A stretch of DNA of 64,000 bases from PALSA-1006 sp036171275 (GCA_036171275.1 JAVHQT010000015.1:1-64000); one strand, 5' to 3'; shown: positions 17,449 through 26,141, counted from the first letter of the stretch. Notes: generated by a model not told the origin, from the sequence alone. Made by a program: numbers and translations.

Positions 17449-18480
17449 ATGCCAAGGCCGCGCAGTATAAATCAAAACATTATTTTTCAACCATTGCCGA
17501 ATTTCCGTAATTTGGGCGTGGTGTTGCGGCTGATTTTATGGGTGAACGGACTGGCGCTGTTGCTTGCTGTGTTTCATGCACAATCATGGCTTGATATTGC
17601 CGCGCAAATGTTGAATATTTCCACGGTGTTGCAGCCGGTTTTACTCGGCAGTTTAGCGTTGCTCCATTGGCAACAGCCGCAGTTACAGAGATTGCCGTAC
17701 TGGCTGGCACGGCTGGGTGTGGTGCTTGTCGTGAGCATGCTTGCGGTTTTGATTGCGAATTTAGGCGGGTATTGGCTGAATATTGACCAAGCTGATTTTT
17801 TCAATGCGCAGTTAATCATCATTAGTGTCACCTTTACCGAACTCGTCTTAGGCTATTTCCGGCTACGCGAACGTGCGCTATCGCCGGCATTTTCTGCGGC
17901 GCGTTTGCAGGCATTACAGGCGCGCATTCGTCCGCATTTTTTATTCAATACCCTAAACGCGGTGTTAGGTATTGTGCGCACCCAGCCTAAACGCGCCGAG
18001 CAAGCGCTGGAAGATTTAGCCGATTTATTTCGGATGGCGATGGCGGACGCGCCAGAATTAGTGCCGCTCAGCCATGAGTTGGCGTTAGCGCGCCAATACT
18101 TAGACTTGGAAACGTTGCGTTTGGGCGATCGTTTGCGCGTCAAGTGGCAACTTGAAAATCTGCCAACCGATGCCTTGATACCGCCCTTAATTTTGCAACC
18201 GCTGCTAGAAAATGCGGTTTATCATGGCATTGAACCGATGGCGGACGGCGCCGAAATCAGCATTAAAATTGCACGAATCGGCAAAGAAATTCACCTTGAT
18301 GTGTACAATCCGCGTCCACAAAAAACCACGCACCTTGGCGGAAATAAAATTGCCTTAGCTAATATCCGCGAGCGTTTAGCCCTGCAATTTGATCTTGAAG
18401 CAGATTACAAGGTGACGGCGCGAGACGATGATTATCGCGTCCATATTATGATTCCTTACCGTCGAGAGAAATTGCCATGA
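17449..18480 (+). CDS. algZ: LytS/AlgZ-type membrane sensor histidine kinase
   Basis: The N-terminal half holds about four hydrophobic segments (VVLRLILWVNGLALLLAVF onward to ~145). The cytoplasmic part has the His_kinase family motif RPHFLFNTLNA with phosphoacceptor His163 and an ATPase region (LILQPLLENAVYHGI, then LANIRERLALQF). AAGGAGAG lies before ATG 17449, which gives 343 residues. The gene overlaps the next by ATGA, so the two products are probably made together. By position beside argH it corresponds to Pseudomonas AlgZ/FimS, which acts on alginate and type IV pilus genes; the target here is unknown. Confidence 0.88.
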   Translation: MPRPRSINQNIIFQPLPNFRNLGVVLRLILWVNGLALLLAVFHAQSWLDIAAQMLNISTVLQPVLLGSLALLHWQQPQLQRLPYWLARLGVVLVVSMLAVLIANLGGYWLNIDQADFFNAQLIIISVTFTELVLGYFRLRERALSPAFSAARLQALQARIRPHFLFNTLNAVLGIVRTQPKRAEQALEDLADLFRMAMADAPELVPLSHELALARQYLDLETLRLGDRLRVKWQLENLPTDALIPPLILQPLLENAVYHGIEPMADGAEISIKIARIGKEIHLDVYNPRPQKTTHLGGNKIALANIRERLALQFDLEADYKVTARDDDYRVHIMIPYRREKLP

Positions 18481-19241
18481 CCGTTGTTGAGCTGCCGCTT
18501 GCTGTGTTTATCGTCGATGACGAACTGCACGCCCGCAATCGAATCAAGGATTTGCTGATTGATTGCGCCGAACAATTACCCTTGGTTTTAGTGGGCGAGG
18601 CGGCTCACGGCAGGGAAGCGTTAGCTAAACTCAGTGAAATCGCTGCCGACGTCGTGTTAATGGATATTCGGATGCCGGAAATGGATGGCATTGAGCTGGC
18701 GCAACATCTGAATAAATTCCACAAACCGCCGGTGATTATTTTCACCACCGCGTATGACCGTTACGCCATTAACGCCTTTGAACAACGCGCCATTGATTAC
18801 TTGCTGAAACCGATTCGGCTGGGGCGCTTATTTGAAGCCTTGACGCGCGCCCGCGCCGCTGTACCGATTCGCAACGAGGTGTTGCAAGAACTCACGCCCG
18901 AACCGCGCAAAAATTTAGCTATTCACGAACGCGGCAAAATTATTTTAGTGCCGATTGAACAGGTGTTATACCTGCGCGCAGAATTGAAATACATCACGGT
19001 ACGCACGGTGGAACACGAATATCTAATTGAAGAATCGTTGATTGCCTTAGAAAAAGAATTTGCCGCACGCTTTATTCGTATTCACCGCAACTGTTTGGTG
19101 GCGAAAAACGAAATCGAAGGTTTCGAAAAAATTGCCGAAACGGATAGTAACGAGATGCACTGGGCTGCAAAACTGAAAGGCTTGACAGAATTGCTACCGA
19201 TTAGTCGTCGCCAGCAGTTTATTGTCAAAGAAATTGGATGA
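18477..19241 (+). CDS. algR: LytTR response regulator, AlgR-like
   Basis: A receiver domain comes first (VFIVDDELHARNR, phosphoacceptor Asp63 in VVLMDIRMPEMDG, Lys in YLLKPI), then a LytTR DNA-binding domain (~145-250; VEHEYLIEESL, FIRIHRNCLVAK). It is the partner of the kinase whose gene it overlaps. AlgR in Pseudomonas binds DNA through the same domain. A motif copy and a terminator follow directly. Confidence 0.92.
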   Translation: MTVVELPLAVFIVDDELHARNRIKDLLIDCAEQLPLVLVGEAAHGREALAKLSEIAADVVLMDIRMPEMDGIELAQHLNKFHKPPVIIFTTAYDRYAINAFEQRAIDYLLKPIRLGRLFEALTRARAAVPIRNEVLQELTPEPRKNLAIHERGKIILVPIEQVLYLRAELKYITVRTVEHEYLIEESLIALEKEFAARFIRIHRNCLVAKNEIEGFEKIAETDSNEMHWAAKLKGLTELLPISRRQQFIVKEIG

Positions 19242-19242
19242 T

Positions 19243-19262
19243 GTAAGTTGTTGATTATATTG
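19243..19262 (+). repeat. Perfect copy of the 20-base motif, two bases after the algR stop
   Basis: Reads GTAAGTTGTTGATTATATTG, the reference copy for the consensus. It lies between the algR stop and its terminator. The reverse strand fits the IHF consensus. Confidence 0.8.
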
Positions 19263-19280
19263 ATATTTTTAGTGAATTAA

Positions 19281-19306
19281 AAAGCCCGCAAGCAGCGGGC
19301 TTTTAT
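19281..19306 (+). terminator. Terminator after algR
   Basis: AGCCCGC-AAGCA-GCGGGCT stem followed by TTTTAT; preceded by an A-rich run, so it could also work in the opposite direction. Confidence 0.88.
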
Positions 19307-19339
19307 TTGCGCAATCAATCAAGCAAACGCTGAATGATT

Positions 19340-19380
19340 CCGTTCTTGGTGAGCCCTTCGACAAGCTCAGGGCGAACGGT
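19340..19380. repeat. CCGTTC...CTCAGGGCGAACGG palindromic repeat
   Basis: Intergenic copy (CCGTTCTTGGTGAGCCCTTC onward to GGGCGAACGG) of the repeat also found inside priA. A related GATTCCGTT flank recurs at 26104. Confidence 0.75.
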
Positions 19381-19405
19381 TAATTTAATCAGCGATGCCT
19401 AAGTT

Positions 19406-19957
19406 TTAAGGTGCGACAGCTGCCGGTGCCGAAGACGCTGCGGGTGCCGAAGTTGCTGCCGGTGCGGAGGTCGTAACCGGTGCTGTCAGGGGTTCAGTAG
19501 TTTGAGCGGCACCACGGTGCGCTGTCATCATGGCGTGAATTTCGTCCAAAGTGACCAAGCCATTTTTGTCGGTATCCAGCTCGTCAAAATGCTGCAAAAT
19601 CATTTGCGTCGATTGCGCCTCTGCACGGCTCAGACCACCGTCATGATTGGTATCCGATTGCTCAAATCGTTTGGTAATCAAGTGATCGCCCATGCCTGCA
19701 GGGTGCGTGTATCCACCTTCAAACACCGCCAACTCCTCGTTGCTGAGTTTGCCGTCGTGATTGGTGTCCATCGCCTTGAAGTGCAACGAATGAAAAGCAT
19801 CAAATTCTTTTTTCGTGACTACGCCATTATGGTTAGCATCCATCGCTGAAAAATGTCCAGCATGGGCGCCGCCGTGCATTGGTGCGCAAGCCCAGCTGCT
19901 TGAAGCTGCGAGCGCTGTCAGCGAAATAACGGCTACGTGAGTGATCATTTTTTTCAT
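19406..19957 (-). CDS. Secreted EF-hand calcium-binding protein
   Basis: A 183-residue exported protein with a signal peptide (MKKMITHVAVISLTALAASSSWA) and four EF-hand loops: DANHNGVVTKKE, DTNHDGKLSNEE, DTNHDGGLSRAE and DTDKNGLVTLDE. Each has the Dx(D/N)xxG pattern that binds calcium. The C-terminal ~35 residues are a low-complexity Ala/Pro/Ser/Thr tail with repeated APAA blocks. TAGGAGATTTAA precedes the ATG. It probably acts in the periplasm or outside the cell as a calcium binder or sensor; no partner is evident. Confidence 0.9.
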   Translation of the reverse strand: MKKMITHVAVISLTALAASSSWACAPMHGGAHAGHFSAMDANHNGVVTKKEFDAFHSLHFKAMDTNHDGKLSNEELAVFEGGYTHPAGMGDHLITKRFEQSDTNHDGGLSRAEAQSTQMILQHFDELDTDKNGLVTLDEIHAMMTAHRGAAQTTEPLTAPVTTSAPAATSAPAASSAPAAVAP

Positions 19958-20078
19958 TTAAATCTCCTAAAGGGTTAATTTTGAGCTGCCAGTATTGGCG
20001 TGCTGCAGACAGATTAGCACGAACAAAGTTCAGCGTAAGCAAAAGTTCAAGTCTGCGTTTCAAGCAATAAGCCTGCGA

Positions 20079-20084
20079 TATAAT
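20079..20084 (+). promoter_or_regulatory. Candidate -10 element TATAAT upstream of the RNB gene
   Basis: An exact TATAAT lies 27 bases before ATG 20112. The -35 region is weak, so this is a tentative promoter. Confidence 0.4.
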
Positions 20085-20111
20085 CGCGCCTCATTTTTTA
20101 CGTGACGGCGC

Positions 20112-21965
20112 ATGAATATATTTTACGAAGAAGACGGTGGCTTTAAAGTCGGCAGCATTTTGGAAGATAACGTCAGCTCTTTGCAGATTGAAAATTTGCA
20201 TGGCAAACGCAGCAAAATTAAGGCAGCGAATGTCTTGTTGCGTTTTGAAAGGCTGAGCATGGCCGATTTTTTAAGCCAAGCGGAAGTGATTGCCGCCGAC
20301 GTAGATGTGGAATTTTTGTGGGAAAGTTGCCCGACAGAAGAGTTCGCTTTCGATGCCTTAGCGCTTGAATATTTTGGTCATTTACCTAGCGCGCCAGAAG
20401 CCGCCGGTATTTTGATTCGCCTACATTCCGCGCCGATGCACTTTTACAAAAAAGGCAAAGGTCATTACAAAGCCGCCCCACCGGAAGCACTGAAATCAGC
20501 CCTTGCCAGCGCGGAAAAAAAACGCCAGCAAGCCGCCCAACAAGCGCGTTATGTTGAACAGTTACTCGCCTTCACGCTGCCTGCAGAATTTGCCACCGCC
20601 TTGCCGTCTATTTTATTTAAGCCAGATCGCAATACGTTGGAAGTGAAAGCCTTGGATGCCGCTTGTGCTGCAAGCCATCTTTCCGCCGTGCATTTGTTGC
20701 AGCGTTGCGGCGCGATTCCTTCGACAGCCGATTACCATTTGCAGCGTTTCCTATTCGAAAACTTTCCACAAGGCGTTGATTTTCCTGAGCTTTTTGCTGA
20801 ACCCGTGCCCGACCTGCCCTTGGCGAGCGCCCAAGCCTTCAGTATTGATGATGCCAGTACCACCGAAATTGACGATGCGTTTTCGCTGGAAAAATTGGCG
20901 AATGGACATTGGCGCGTCGGTATTCATATTGCGGTGCCGGCCTTGGGTATTTTGCCCGCCAGCCCCGCAGACCAGCTTGCCGCCAATCGACTGTCCACCA
21001 TTTATATGCCGGGCAATAAAATCACCATGTTGCCGGAAAACTTGGTGCAAACTTTCACGCTGTGCGCGGATAAAGTGTGTCCGGCGTTGTCGCTGTATTT
21101 GGAATTAGACGCAGACATGCTGGAAATTGTCCAAGAAGAAAGTCGCTTGGAGCAAATTCACATTGCCGCCAATTTGCGACACGACCGCTTGGAGCCTTTA
21201 TTTAATGAGACAACGCTGGCGGCGGGCAAGTTGGACTATGACTACGCGGCGGAACTCACTTTGCTCTGGCAATGGGCGAATAAGCTGGAAGCGGCGCGCG
21301 GCAAAGTCAATGAAAATGCCATTGCGCAACGGGATTACAACTTTGAAATCATGGATGACCACGTCACGATTAGCAACCGTCTGCGCGGTTCGCCGATTGA
21401 TAAAGTCGTCTCTGAACTGATGATTTTGGTGAATAGTACTTGGGGAAAATTACTGGCGGACCATCAAATTGCCGGTATCTATCGTACGCAAAATAATGGA
21501 AAAGTGAAAATGAGCACCGTCGCTGCGCCGCATCAAGGCTTGGGCGTGGCGCAATATATGTGGTCAAGTTCGCCCTTGCGCCGCTATGTGGATTTGGTGA
21601 ATCAGCGGCAAATTATTTCACTGTTGCGCAATGAGCCGCCGACTTATGCGCAAAACGATCCTACCTTGTTCACCATCCTGCGCGACTTTGATGCCGCTTA
21701 CACTTTGTATAACGACTTCCAGCGCAATATGGAACGCTACTGGTGTTTGCGTTGGTTGCAGCAAGAAAATATTACGCAATTTGAAGTGACCGTTATCCGT
21801 GAAAACTTGGTGCGACTCAGCAATTTGCCGCTGGTGGGGCGTATTCCGTCCTTGCCAGAATGCGCGTCCAACAGCCGCGCCACCTTAGAATTAACCGAAG
21901 TTGATCTGTTAGAGTTGAGTTTTAATGCACGTTTTGTCGCTCTTATCGAGGAAATATCTGCATGA
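20112..21965 (+). CDS. RNB-domain exoribonuclease (RNase II/R family)
   Basis: A 617-residue protein with the RNB catalytic motif SIDDASTTEIDDAFS at 244-258, whose acidic residues (D246, D254, D255) bind the catalytic metal in RNase II/R. HIAVPALGI, YMPGNKITMLPE, and the C-terminal SSPLRRYVDLVNQRQI are also characteristic. The N-terminal part (SILEDNVSSLQIENLHGKR) is a short OB-like region, and no clear S1 domain ends the protein. It is shorter than RNase R (~800) and close in size to RNase II (~640). It degrades RNA 3' to 5' hydrolytically. The stop overlaps the next start, an unexpected pairing with a TonB-type protein. Confidence 0.9.
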   Translation: MNIFYEEDGGFKVGSILEDNVSSLQIENLHGKRSKIKAANVLLRFERLSMADFLSQAEVIAADVDVEFLWESCPTEEFAFDALALEYFGHLPSAPEAAGILIRLHSAPMHFYKKGKGHYKAAPPEALKSALASAEKKRQQAAQQARYVEQLLAFTLPAEFATALPSILFKPDRNTLEVKALDAACAASHLSAVHLLQRCGAIPSTADYHLQRFLFENFPQGVDFPELFAEPVPDLPLASAQAFSIDDASTTEIDDAFSLEKLANGHWRVGIHIAVPALGILPASPADQLAANRLSTIYMPGNKITMLPENLVQTFTLCADKVCPALSLYLELDADMLEIVQEESRLEQIHIAANLRHDRLEPLFNETTLAAGKLDYDYAAELTLLWQWANKLEAARGKVNENAIAQRDYNFEIMDDHVTISNRLRGSPIDKVVSELMILVNSTWGKLLADHQIAGIYRTQNNGKVKMSTVAAPHQGLGVAQYMWSSSPLRRYVDLVNQRQIISLLRNEPPTYAQNDPTLFTILRDFDAAYTLYNDFQRNMERYWCLRWLQQENITQFEVTVIRENLVRLSNLPLVGRIPSLPECASNSRATLELTEVDLLELSFNARFVALIEEISA

Positions 21966-22816
21966 AATCCTTTTTGAAACAACGGCTTAGTGTTTCGCTG
22001 TTGCTTTCATTGCTGCTTCATATCGGGATTTTATGGGGCATTGGAATTGCGTTGCCGGATTTAGCCAAAAAACGACACACCCATTTGCAACCGCTCGAAG
22101 TGGTGCTCGTTAATAGTCGATCTTCGCATCAACCCTTGACTGCGGATCGCTTCGCCCAAAATAATCTCGATGGTGGCGGAAATACTGCCGAAGACCGACA
22201 TGCGCAATCGCCCTTGCCAACCTTGAGTGAGGATGCTGAATTTTCGCCCGAACAAGCGACACAGCGTTTGCAAGCCTTAGAAGCGCAAGCCAAGCGCTTA
22301 TTAACGCAGTTGCACAGCACCACCGCTGTGCCGAAAGAGCAAGTGCTGCAACTGACACCGAATCCAGAACTCAACGGCAATGACTTTGAGCAAAGCGCGT
22401 TAGAAATTGCGCGGCTGGAAGCCTCGATTACGCAAAATATGGAGATGTATCAAAAGTTGCCCAAACGTAAATTCATCGGGGCGCGCGCACAAGAATATGT
22501 GTACGCACACTATATTGAAGCTTGGCGCAGCAAAGTGGAGCGGGTCGGTAATCTGAATTATCCGCAACAAGCGCGGGAGCAAAAGTTGTTTGGAAAATTG
22601 ACGCTAACGGTGTCAATTCGGGCTGATGGTAGCGTAGAAAATGTAGAAATAAATCGTTCCTCAGGTCAGCCAATTTTAGACGCAGCCGCTGTGCGCATCG
22701 TCAAATTAGCGGCACCGTATTCTGAATTTTCGGCGGAAATGCATCAGCAAACAGATATTCTGAGTATTACGCGAACGTGGATGTTTACCAATAACGACCA
22801 ATTGCAAAGTGAATAA
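21962..22816 (+). CDS. TonB-like energy-transducer protein
   Basis: The 284-residue protein has one N-terminal membrane anchor (VSLLLSLLLHIGILWGIGIAL), a periplasmic stretch with a helical Gln/Ala-rich part (~95-175), and a C-terminal TonB domain (LNYPQQAREQKLFGKLTLTV, then VEINRSSGQPILDAAAVRIV, ~195-280). It lacks the Pro-Lys/Glu-Pro spacer of classical TonB and resembles the shorter TonB proteins that serve special transporters. No exbB/exbD lies nearby; TolQR genes are ~18 kb away in a different operon. It is translationally coupled to the RNase by ATGA. Confidence 0.85.
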   Translation: MKSFLKQRLSVSLLLSLLLHIGILWGIGIALPDLAKKRHTHLQPLEVVLVNSRSSHQPLTADRFAQNNLDGGGNTAEDRHAQSPLPTLSEDAEFSPEQATQRLQALEAQAKRLLTQLHSTTAVPKEQVLQLTPNPELNGNDFEQSALEIARLEASITQNMEMYQKLPKRKFIGARAQEYVYAHYIEAWRSKVERVGNLNYPQQAREQKLFGKLTLTVSIRADGSVENVEINRSSGQPILDAAAVRIVKLAAPYSEFSAEMHQQTDILSITRTWMFTNNDQLQSE

Positions 22817-22817
22817 T

Positions 22818-22878
22818 TATGATTATTTATTAATGTAACTATATGATTATTTATTAATGTAACTATATGATTATAAAA
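22818..22878. repeat. 2.4 tandem copies of a 24-base unit related to the 20-base motif
   Basis: Units 22818-22841 and 22842-22865 are identical, with a partial third at 22866-22875. Each contains GTAACTATATGATTAT (from 22835 and 22859), a variant of the dispersed motif. The array fills the gap between convergent tonB-like and flaG-like genes. Confidence 0.8.
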
Positions 22879-22884
22879 GATATT

Positions 22885-23265
22885 TTACCCGTTCACATAA
22901 AGTAACTGTCCTTTGTCTTCTTGGTTCTTGCCCAGGGCTTCGGCAATCGCCAAAATTTCTTTTGAGGGAAATTGACTAATCACTTCTTTGGTACTTTTAT
23001 CCAAAAACTTGACGATATTAATCCCGGTCTCTTTATCGGTTTCTAACGCAGCATATAAATTTTGCCCTTTAGCCGCTAAAACTTCATTGACTTGATTGAT
23101 TGCATCGGCAATCTTTTCAGGGCTGGCGTTCTTTTCGGATGTGCGCGCATCCACCACGATTTCTTGCGGTTTAGCTTGCATCGCTGGCGTGACCATTTTC
23201 GGTGCTTCGCGAATGGAGGGCGTTGGCGAACTGATGTCGCGCATTGATACTGAAGAAATGCTCAT
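22885..23265 (-). CDS. flaG: FlaG-like flagellar protein
   Basis: A 126-residue protein with the FlaG C-terminal domain: VNEVLAAKGQNLYAALETD, GINIVKFLDKSTKEVISQFPSKEILAIAEAL. FlaG proteins act on flagellar filament length or attachment, and the domain is usually encoded near flagellin genes; none is in this window. TAAGGAAGG precedes the ATG. The N-terminal half is a low-complexity, probably unfolded arm. A small gene lies directly upstream on the same strand. Confidence 0.85.
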   Translation of the reverse strand: MSISSVSMRDISSPTPSIREAPKMVTPAMQAKPQEIVVDARTSEKNASPEKIADAINQVNEVLAAKGQNLYAALETDKETGINIVKFLDKSTKEVISQFPSKEILAIAEALGKNQEDKGQLLYVNG

Positions 23266-23305
23266 GGTGAACCTTCCTTAATCAAAAAAAATTGGCTCAG
23301 GCAAC

Positions 23306-23506
23306 TTATGCCCAAGCATCAATCCGATTTCCCACTTCTTCACCGCGCGTATTCAACGCAGGATTGGGTGCGCTTTCCGCAACTTCATTTACGGGGCTGG
23401 TTTCGTAATCAAGACTGTTATCAATCTCGTCACCGAAGGATAGTTGGTTTTTAGGCTGAACTGAGATGGCGATATTGACGCTTGAATTGCCGGCTGTGAT
23501 TTCCAT
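23306..23506 (-). CDS. 66-residue hypothetical protein upstream of flaG
   Basis: Not recognised with certainty. The acidic protein has a hydrophobic beta-prone start (MEITAGNSSVNIAISVQ) and ends NPALNTRGEEVGNRIDAWA, which recalls the C-terminal pattern of small putative motility proteins. GAAAGG precedes the ATG. It lies 40 bases before flaG on the same strand and is probably co-transcribed with it. Confidence 0.55.
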   Translation of the reverse strand: MEITAGNSSVNIAISVQPKNQLSFGDEIDNSLDYETSPVNEVAESAPNPALNTRGEEVGNRIDAWA

Positions 23507-23637
23507 GATAGGCCTTTCGATAAATTCAATGTTACACGGTTGGTCTGGTCTTTATCGGCCACTTTAGGCAGAACTTTAGCTTAAATATGAAAAAAGAGTG
23601 ACAGCAGGAAATAGCCAGTGTCTTTTTGCGCATAATA

Positions 23638-23666
23638 AAAAAGCCCGCAGTGAGCGGGCTTTAAAT
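23638..23666. terminator. Bidirectional terminator between cytochrome c and the small flagellar genes
   Basis: AAAGCCCGC-AGTGA-GCGGGCTTT with an A-rich left flank, giving a T tract on the minus strand behind the cytochrome gene. Confidence 0.85.
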
Positions 23667-23686
23667 AACTGAATTAAATCAATTAG

Positions 23687-24004
23687 TTACTTTGTTGCCA
23701 AAATCCAAGTGACCAAGGTTGCAATATCAGCATCGCTAACATTTGCGCCGGTTTTTGGCATTGCCATGCCGCCAAACGATCCTTTACCGCCGGCTCTAAC
23801 TTTAGCTTGCAACGTGGCTTGAGCCGTAGCGTTGCCTGCATATTTGGCCGCAATCATTTTCAGTGATGGACCCACTGTTTTTTTATCTTGTTGGTGGCAA
23901 GTAGTGCAATTACTTTTCTTAAATAAATCTGCGCCTGCATCCGCAAAGGCTTGACCACTTAATAACAATGCGGCAGAAAGTGCAACGATGTGAGTCAGTT
24001 TCAT
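23687..24004 (-). CDS. Small periplasmic class I cytochrome c
   Basis: ATG 24004 (with AAGGAAA upstream) encodes 105 residues: a signal peptide ending at SGQAFA, then the haem motif CTTCH followed by VGPSLKMIAAKY, and a C-terminal GGMAMPK whose Met is the likely sixth ligand. ANVSDADIATLVTWILA is the typical closing helix. This is a monohaem c5/c551-like electron carrier. A longer in-frame extension to 24097 would bury the signal peptide and is rejected. Confidence 0.92.
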   Translation of the reverse strand: MKLTHIVALSAALLLSGQAFADAGADLFKKSNCTTCHQQDKKTVGPSLKMIAAKYAGNATAQATLQAKVRAGGKGSFGGMAMPKTGANVSDADIATLVTWILATK

Positions 24005-24248
24005 GATAATTTCCTTCTGGTAGTTAAAAAAAAAGCTGGGCTGATTATAGCGTAAAGGCGTTTTGGTTGCATTCCTCAAAAATGATACCATCCGCAACCT
24101 TAAGGCAAGGCTGATTGAGCCGCTATCTGTTATTTTGGCACGGCCTGTAATTTTAAAAGTCCTTTATAATCAATGAACTAGAAGCTGATACGTTGAATCA
24201 ATCAGCGTTTATCTAAAACTTAGAGCAGCTAATTTTAGGAGAAATCTC

Positions 24249-24974
24249 GTGGCCGGTCACAGTAAATGGGCGAATATTCAGCATCGAAAGGGCAAGCAGG
24301 ATGCCAAACGCGGGCAGGTTTTTACCCGTTTGATTAAAGAAATTACCGTTGCCTCGCGCTTGGGCGGCAGCGATTCGGCAAGTAATCCACGTTTGCGCTT
24401 GGCGATGGAAAAAGCTTACGAACAAAATATGCCAAAAGACAACGTTGAACGCGCCATTAAACGCGGTGCGGGCGAATTGGACGGGGTGCAATATCAGGAA
24501 TTGCGTTACGAAGGTTACGGGATTAACGGCGCGGCGGTGATGGTGGATTGCATGACCGACAATAAAACGCGCACCGTGGCAGATGTGCGCCATGCGTTTA
24601 GCAAGTATGGCGGCAAGCTGGGCACGGATGGTTCGGTGGCGTTTATGTTCAAACATTGCGGATTGCTGATTTTTGCGCCAGGGACTAATGAGGAGGCGTT
24701 GATGGAAGTGGCGCTGGATGCGGGGGCGGAAGATATCGTGGTGCAGGACGATGGCAGCATGGAAGTGATTACCGGTCCGTATGATTTTATTGAAATAAAA
24801 CAAAGACTTGAGTCTTCTGGATTTAAAGTAGAAATGGGCGAAGTGACTTTGCGCGCCGAGAGCGAGGTGCTGTTTGCCGGCGAAGATGCCGTCAAAATGC
24901 AGAAATTGCTGGACGCGTTGGAAGATTGCGATGATGTGCAAGAGGTGTATACCTCGGCAGTTCATGAAGAATAA
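24249..24974 (+). CDS. yebC: YebC/PmpR family protein
   Basis: GTG 24249 (TAGGAGAAA upstream) gives MAGHSKWANIQHRK, the invariant family start, and 241 residues, near the usual 246. The family is reported both as DNA-binding regulators and as factors relieving ribosome stalling at polyproline. Its stop overlaps the ruvC start, as in many gammaproteobacteria. TATAAT at 24165-24170 may be its -10. Confidence 0.96.
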   Translation: MAGHSKWANIQHRKGKQDAKRGQVFTRLIKEITVASRLGGSDSASNPRLRLAMEKAYEQNMPKDNVERAIKRGAGELDGVQYQELRYEGYGINGAAVMVDCMTDNKTRTVADVRHAFSKYGGKLGTDGSVAFMFKHCGLLIFAPGTNEEALMEVALDAGAEDIVVQDDGSMEVITGPYDFIEIKQRLESSGFKVEMGEVTLRAESEVLFAGEDAVKMQKLLDALEDCDDVQEVYTSAVHEE

Positions 24975-25495
24975 TGCGCATTTTAGGCATTGATCCTGGG
25001 TTGCGCATCACTGGTTTTGGGGTAATCGACAAACAAGGTCAACAGCTGCATTACGTCGCCAGCGGTTGCATTAAAACGCCACCGGGCGAATTGCCAGAGC
25101 GACTGAAAGTTATTTTAAATTCACTCACGGAAGTTATCGCCCAGCATCAGCCGCAGCAAGTGGCGGTAGAAAAAGTGTTTGTGAACGTCAATCCACAATC
25201 TACTTTGTTGCTCGGCCAAGCGCGCGGCGCCGCAATTTGTGCGGCGGTTTTAGCAAATTTGCCGGTAGCAGAATATACCGCCTTGCAGGTAAAACAGGCG
25301 GTTGTTGGCAACGGTCACGCCGCGAAAGAGCAGGTGCAAGCAATGGTGGTGCGACTGTTAAAATTGTCCGGTACGCCCAGTGCGGATGCCGCTGATGCCT
25401 TGGCGGTCGCGATTAGCCACGCCCACGGTGGGCTCGGTTTCGGTGCGTTATCCACGCAAGGTTTACGGGTAAAAAATGGGAGATTGGTGTCATGA
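24974..25495 (+). CDS. ruvC: Holliday junction resolvase RuvC
   Basis: RuvC cuts Holliday junctions as a dimer. The four catalytic acids are in place: D7 (LGIDPG), E66 (VEKVF), D138 and D141 (SADAADALA). At 173 residues it has the normal length. It overlaps both yebC (one base) and ruvA (ATGA), a tight translation-coupled set. Confidence 0.97.
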   Translation: MRILGIDPGLRITGFGVIDKQGQQLHYVASGCIKTPPGELPERLKVILNSLTEVIAQHQPQQVAVEKVFVNVNPQSTLLLGQARGAAICAAVLANLPVAEYTALQVKQAVVGNGHAAKEQVQAMVVRLLKLSGTPSADAADALAVAISHAHGGLGFGALSTQGLRVKNGRLVS

Positions 25496-26076
25496 TTGGA
25501 AGGCTTTGCGGTACGTTGCTTGAAAAAAATCCACCGCAAATTTTGCTGGACGTGCAAGGCGTAGGCTATAACTTGGAAGTGCCGATGAGCACTTTTTACA
25601 GCCTACCTGCGCTGCAAGAAATGCTGGTTTTGCACACGCATTTTGTGGTGCGAGAAGACGCACAATTGCTGTACGGTTTTGCCAGCTTGGATGAGCGAGT
25701 CGCCTTTCGTCAATTGCTAAAAATCAGCGGTGTCGGTCCTAAATTGGCGTTATCGGTGTTGTCGGGTTTAAGTTTGGGCGATCTTGCGGCGGCGGTAGCG
25801 AATAAAGAAGTCGGGCGCTTGACTAAAATTCCGGGGGTCGGCAAGAAAACAGCAGAGCGCTTACTGCTTGAATTGCAAGGGAAATTTGTTGTCGCTGGCG
25901 TGGCGGCAACCCCCGCTTCGGCCGCTGCTAGCGCCGTGAATACCGACGTGATCAACGCGTTACTCGCCTTGGGTTACAACGAAAAAGAAGCGGACTGGGC
26001 GGGGAAACAATTGTCTAAAGATTTGAATGTGTCAGATGGCATTCGTCAAGCGCTGAAGTTTTTGTCGAAGGCGTAA
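25492..26076 (+). CDS. ruvA: Holliday junction branch-migration subunit RuvA
   Basis: RuvA binds four-way junctions and loads RuvB. The N-terminal OB domain (MIGRLCGTLLEKNPPQILLDVQ.. region), the two helix-hairpin-helix motifs (LLKISGVGPKLALSVLSGL and LTKIPGVGKKTAERLLLEL) and the C-terminal RuvB-contacting domain after an Ala-rich linker are all visible. At 194 residues it is complete. ruvB is not next to it. Confidence 0.97.
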   Translation: MIGRLCGTLLEKNPPQILLDVQGVGYNLEVPMSTFYSLPALQEMLVLHTHFVVREDAQLLYGFASLDERVAFRQLLKISGVGPKLALSVLSGLSLGDLAAAVANKEVGRLTKIPGVGKKTAERLLLELQGKFVVAGVAATPASAAASAVNTDVINALLALGYNEKEADWAGKQLSKDLNVSDGIRQALKFLSKA

Positions 26077-26096
26077 AAATGCCGATTTAAGCAGGT

Positions 26097-26141
26097 GCTG
26101 ATTGATTCCGTTATCGTTCGCCAAGCTCAGCTCGAACAGAA
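26097..26141. repeat. Palindromic repeat between ruvA and aroE
   Basis: GATTGATTCCGTTATCGTTC then GCCAAGCTCAGCTCGAACAG: a degenerate relative of the priA-internal and 19340 repeats. It lies where ruvB might be expected to follow ruvA. Confidence 0.6.

Noticed and set aside
22818..22878. CRISPR array
   Set aside because: Only 2.4 head-to-tail units of 24 bases with no spacers and no cas genes.
24165..24170. TATAATCAA at 24165 and 28620 as further copies of the 20-base motif
   Set aside because: They share only the TATAATCAA core and sit where -10 elements are expected, so I kept them as possible promoters and not as motif copies.
24213..24965. 250-codon minus-strand open frame opposite yebC
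   Set aside because: Lies wholly antisense to a clear yebC with family-typical start and motifs; its His/Arg/Phe-rich translation is typical of a shadow frame.
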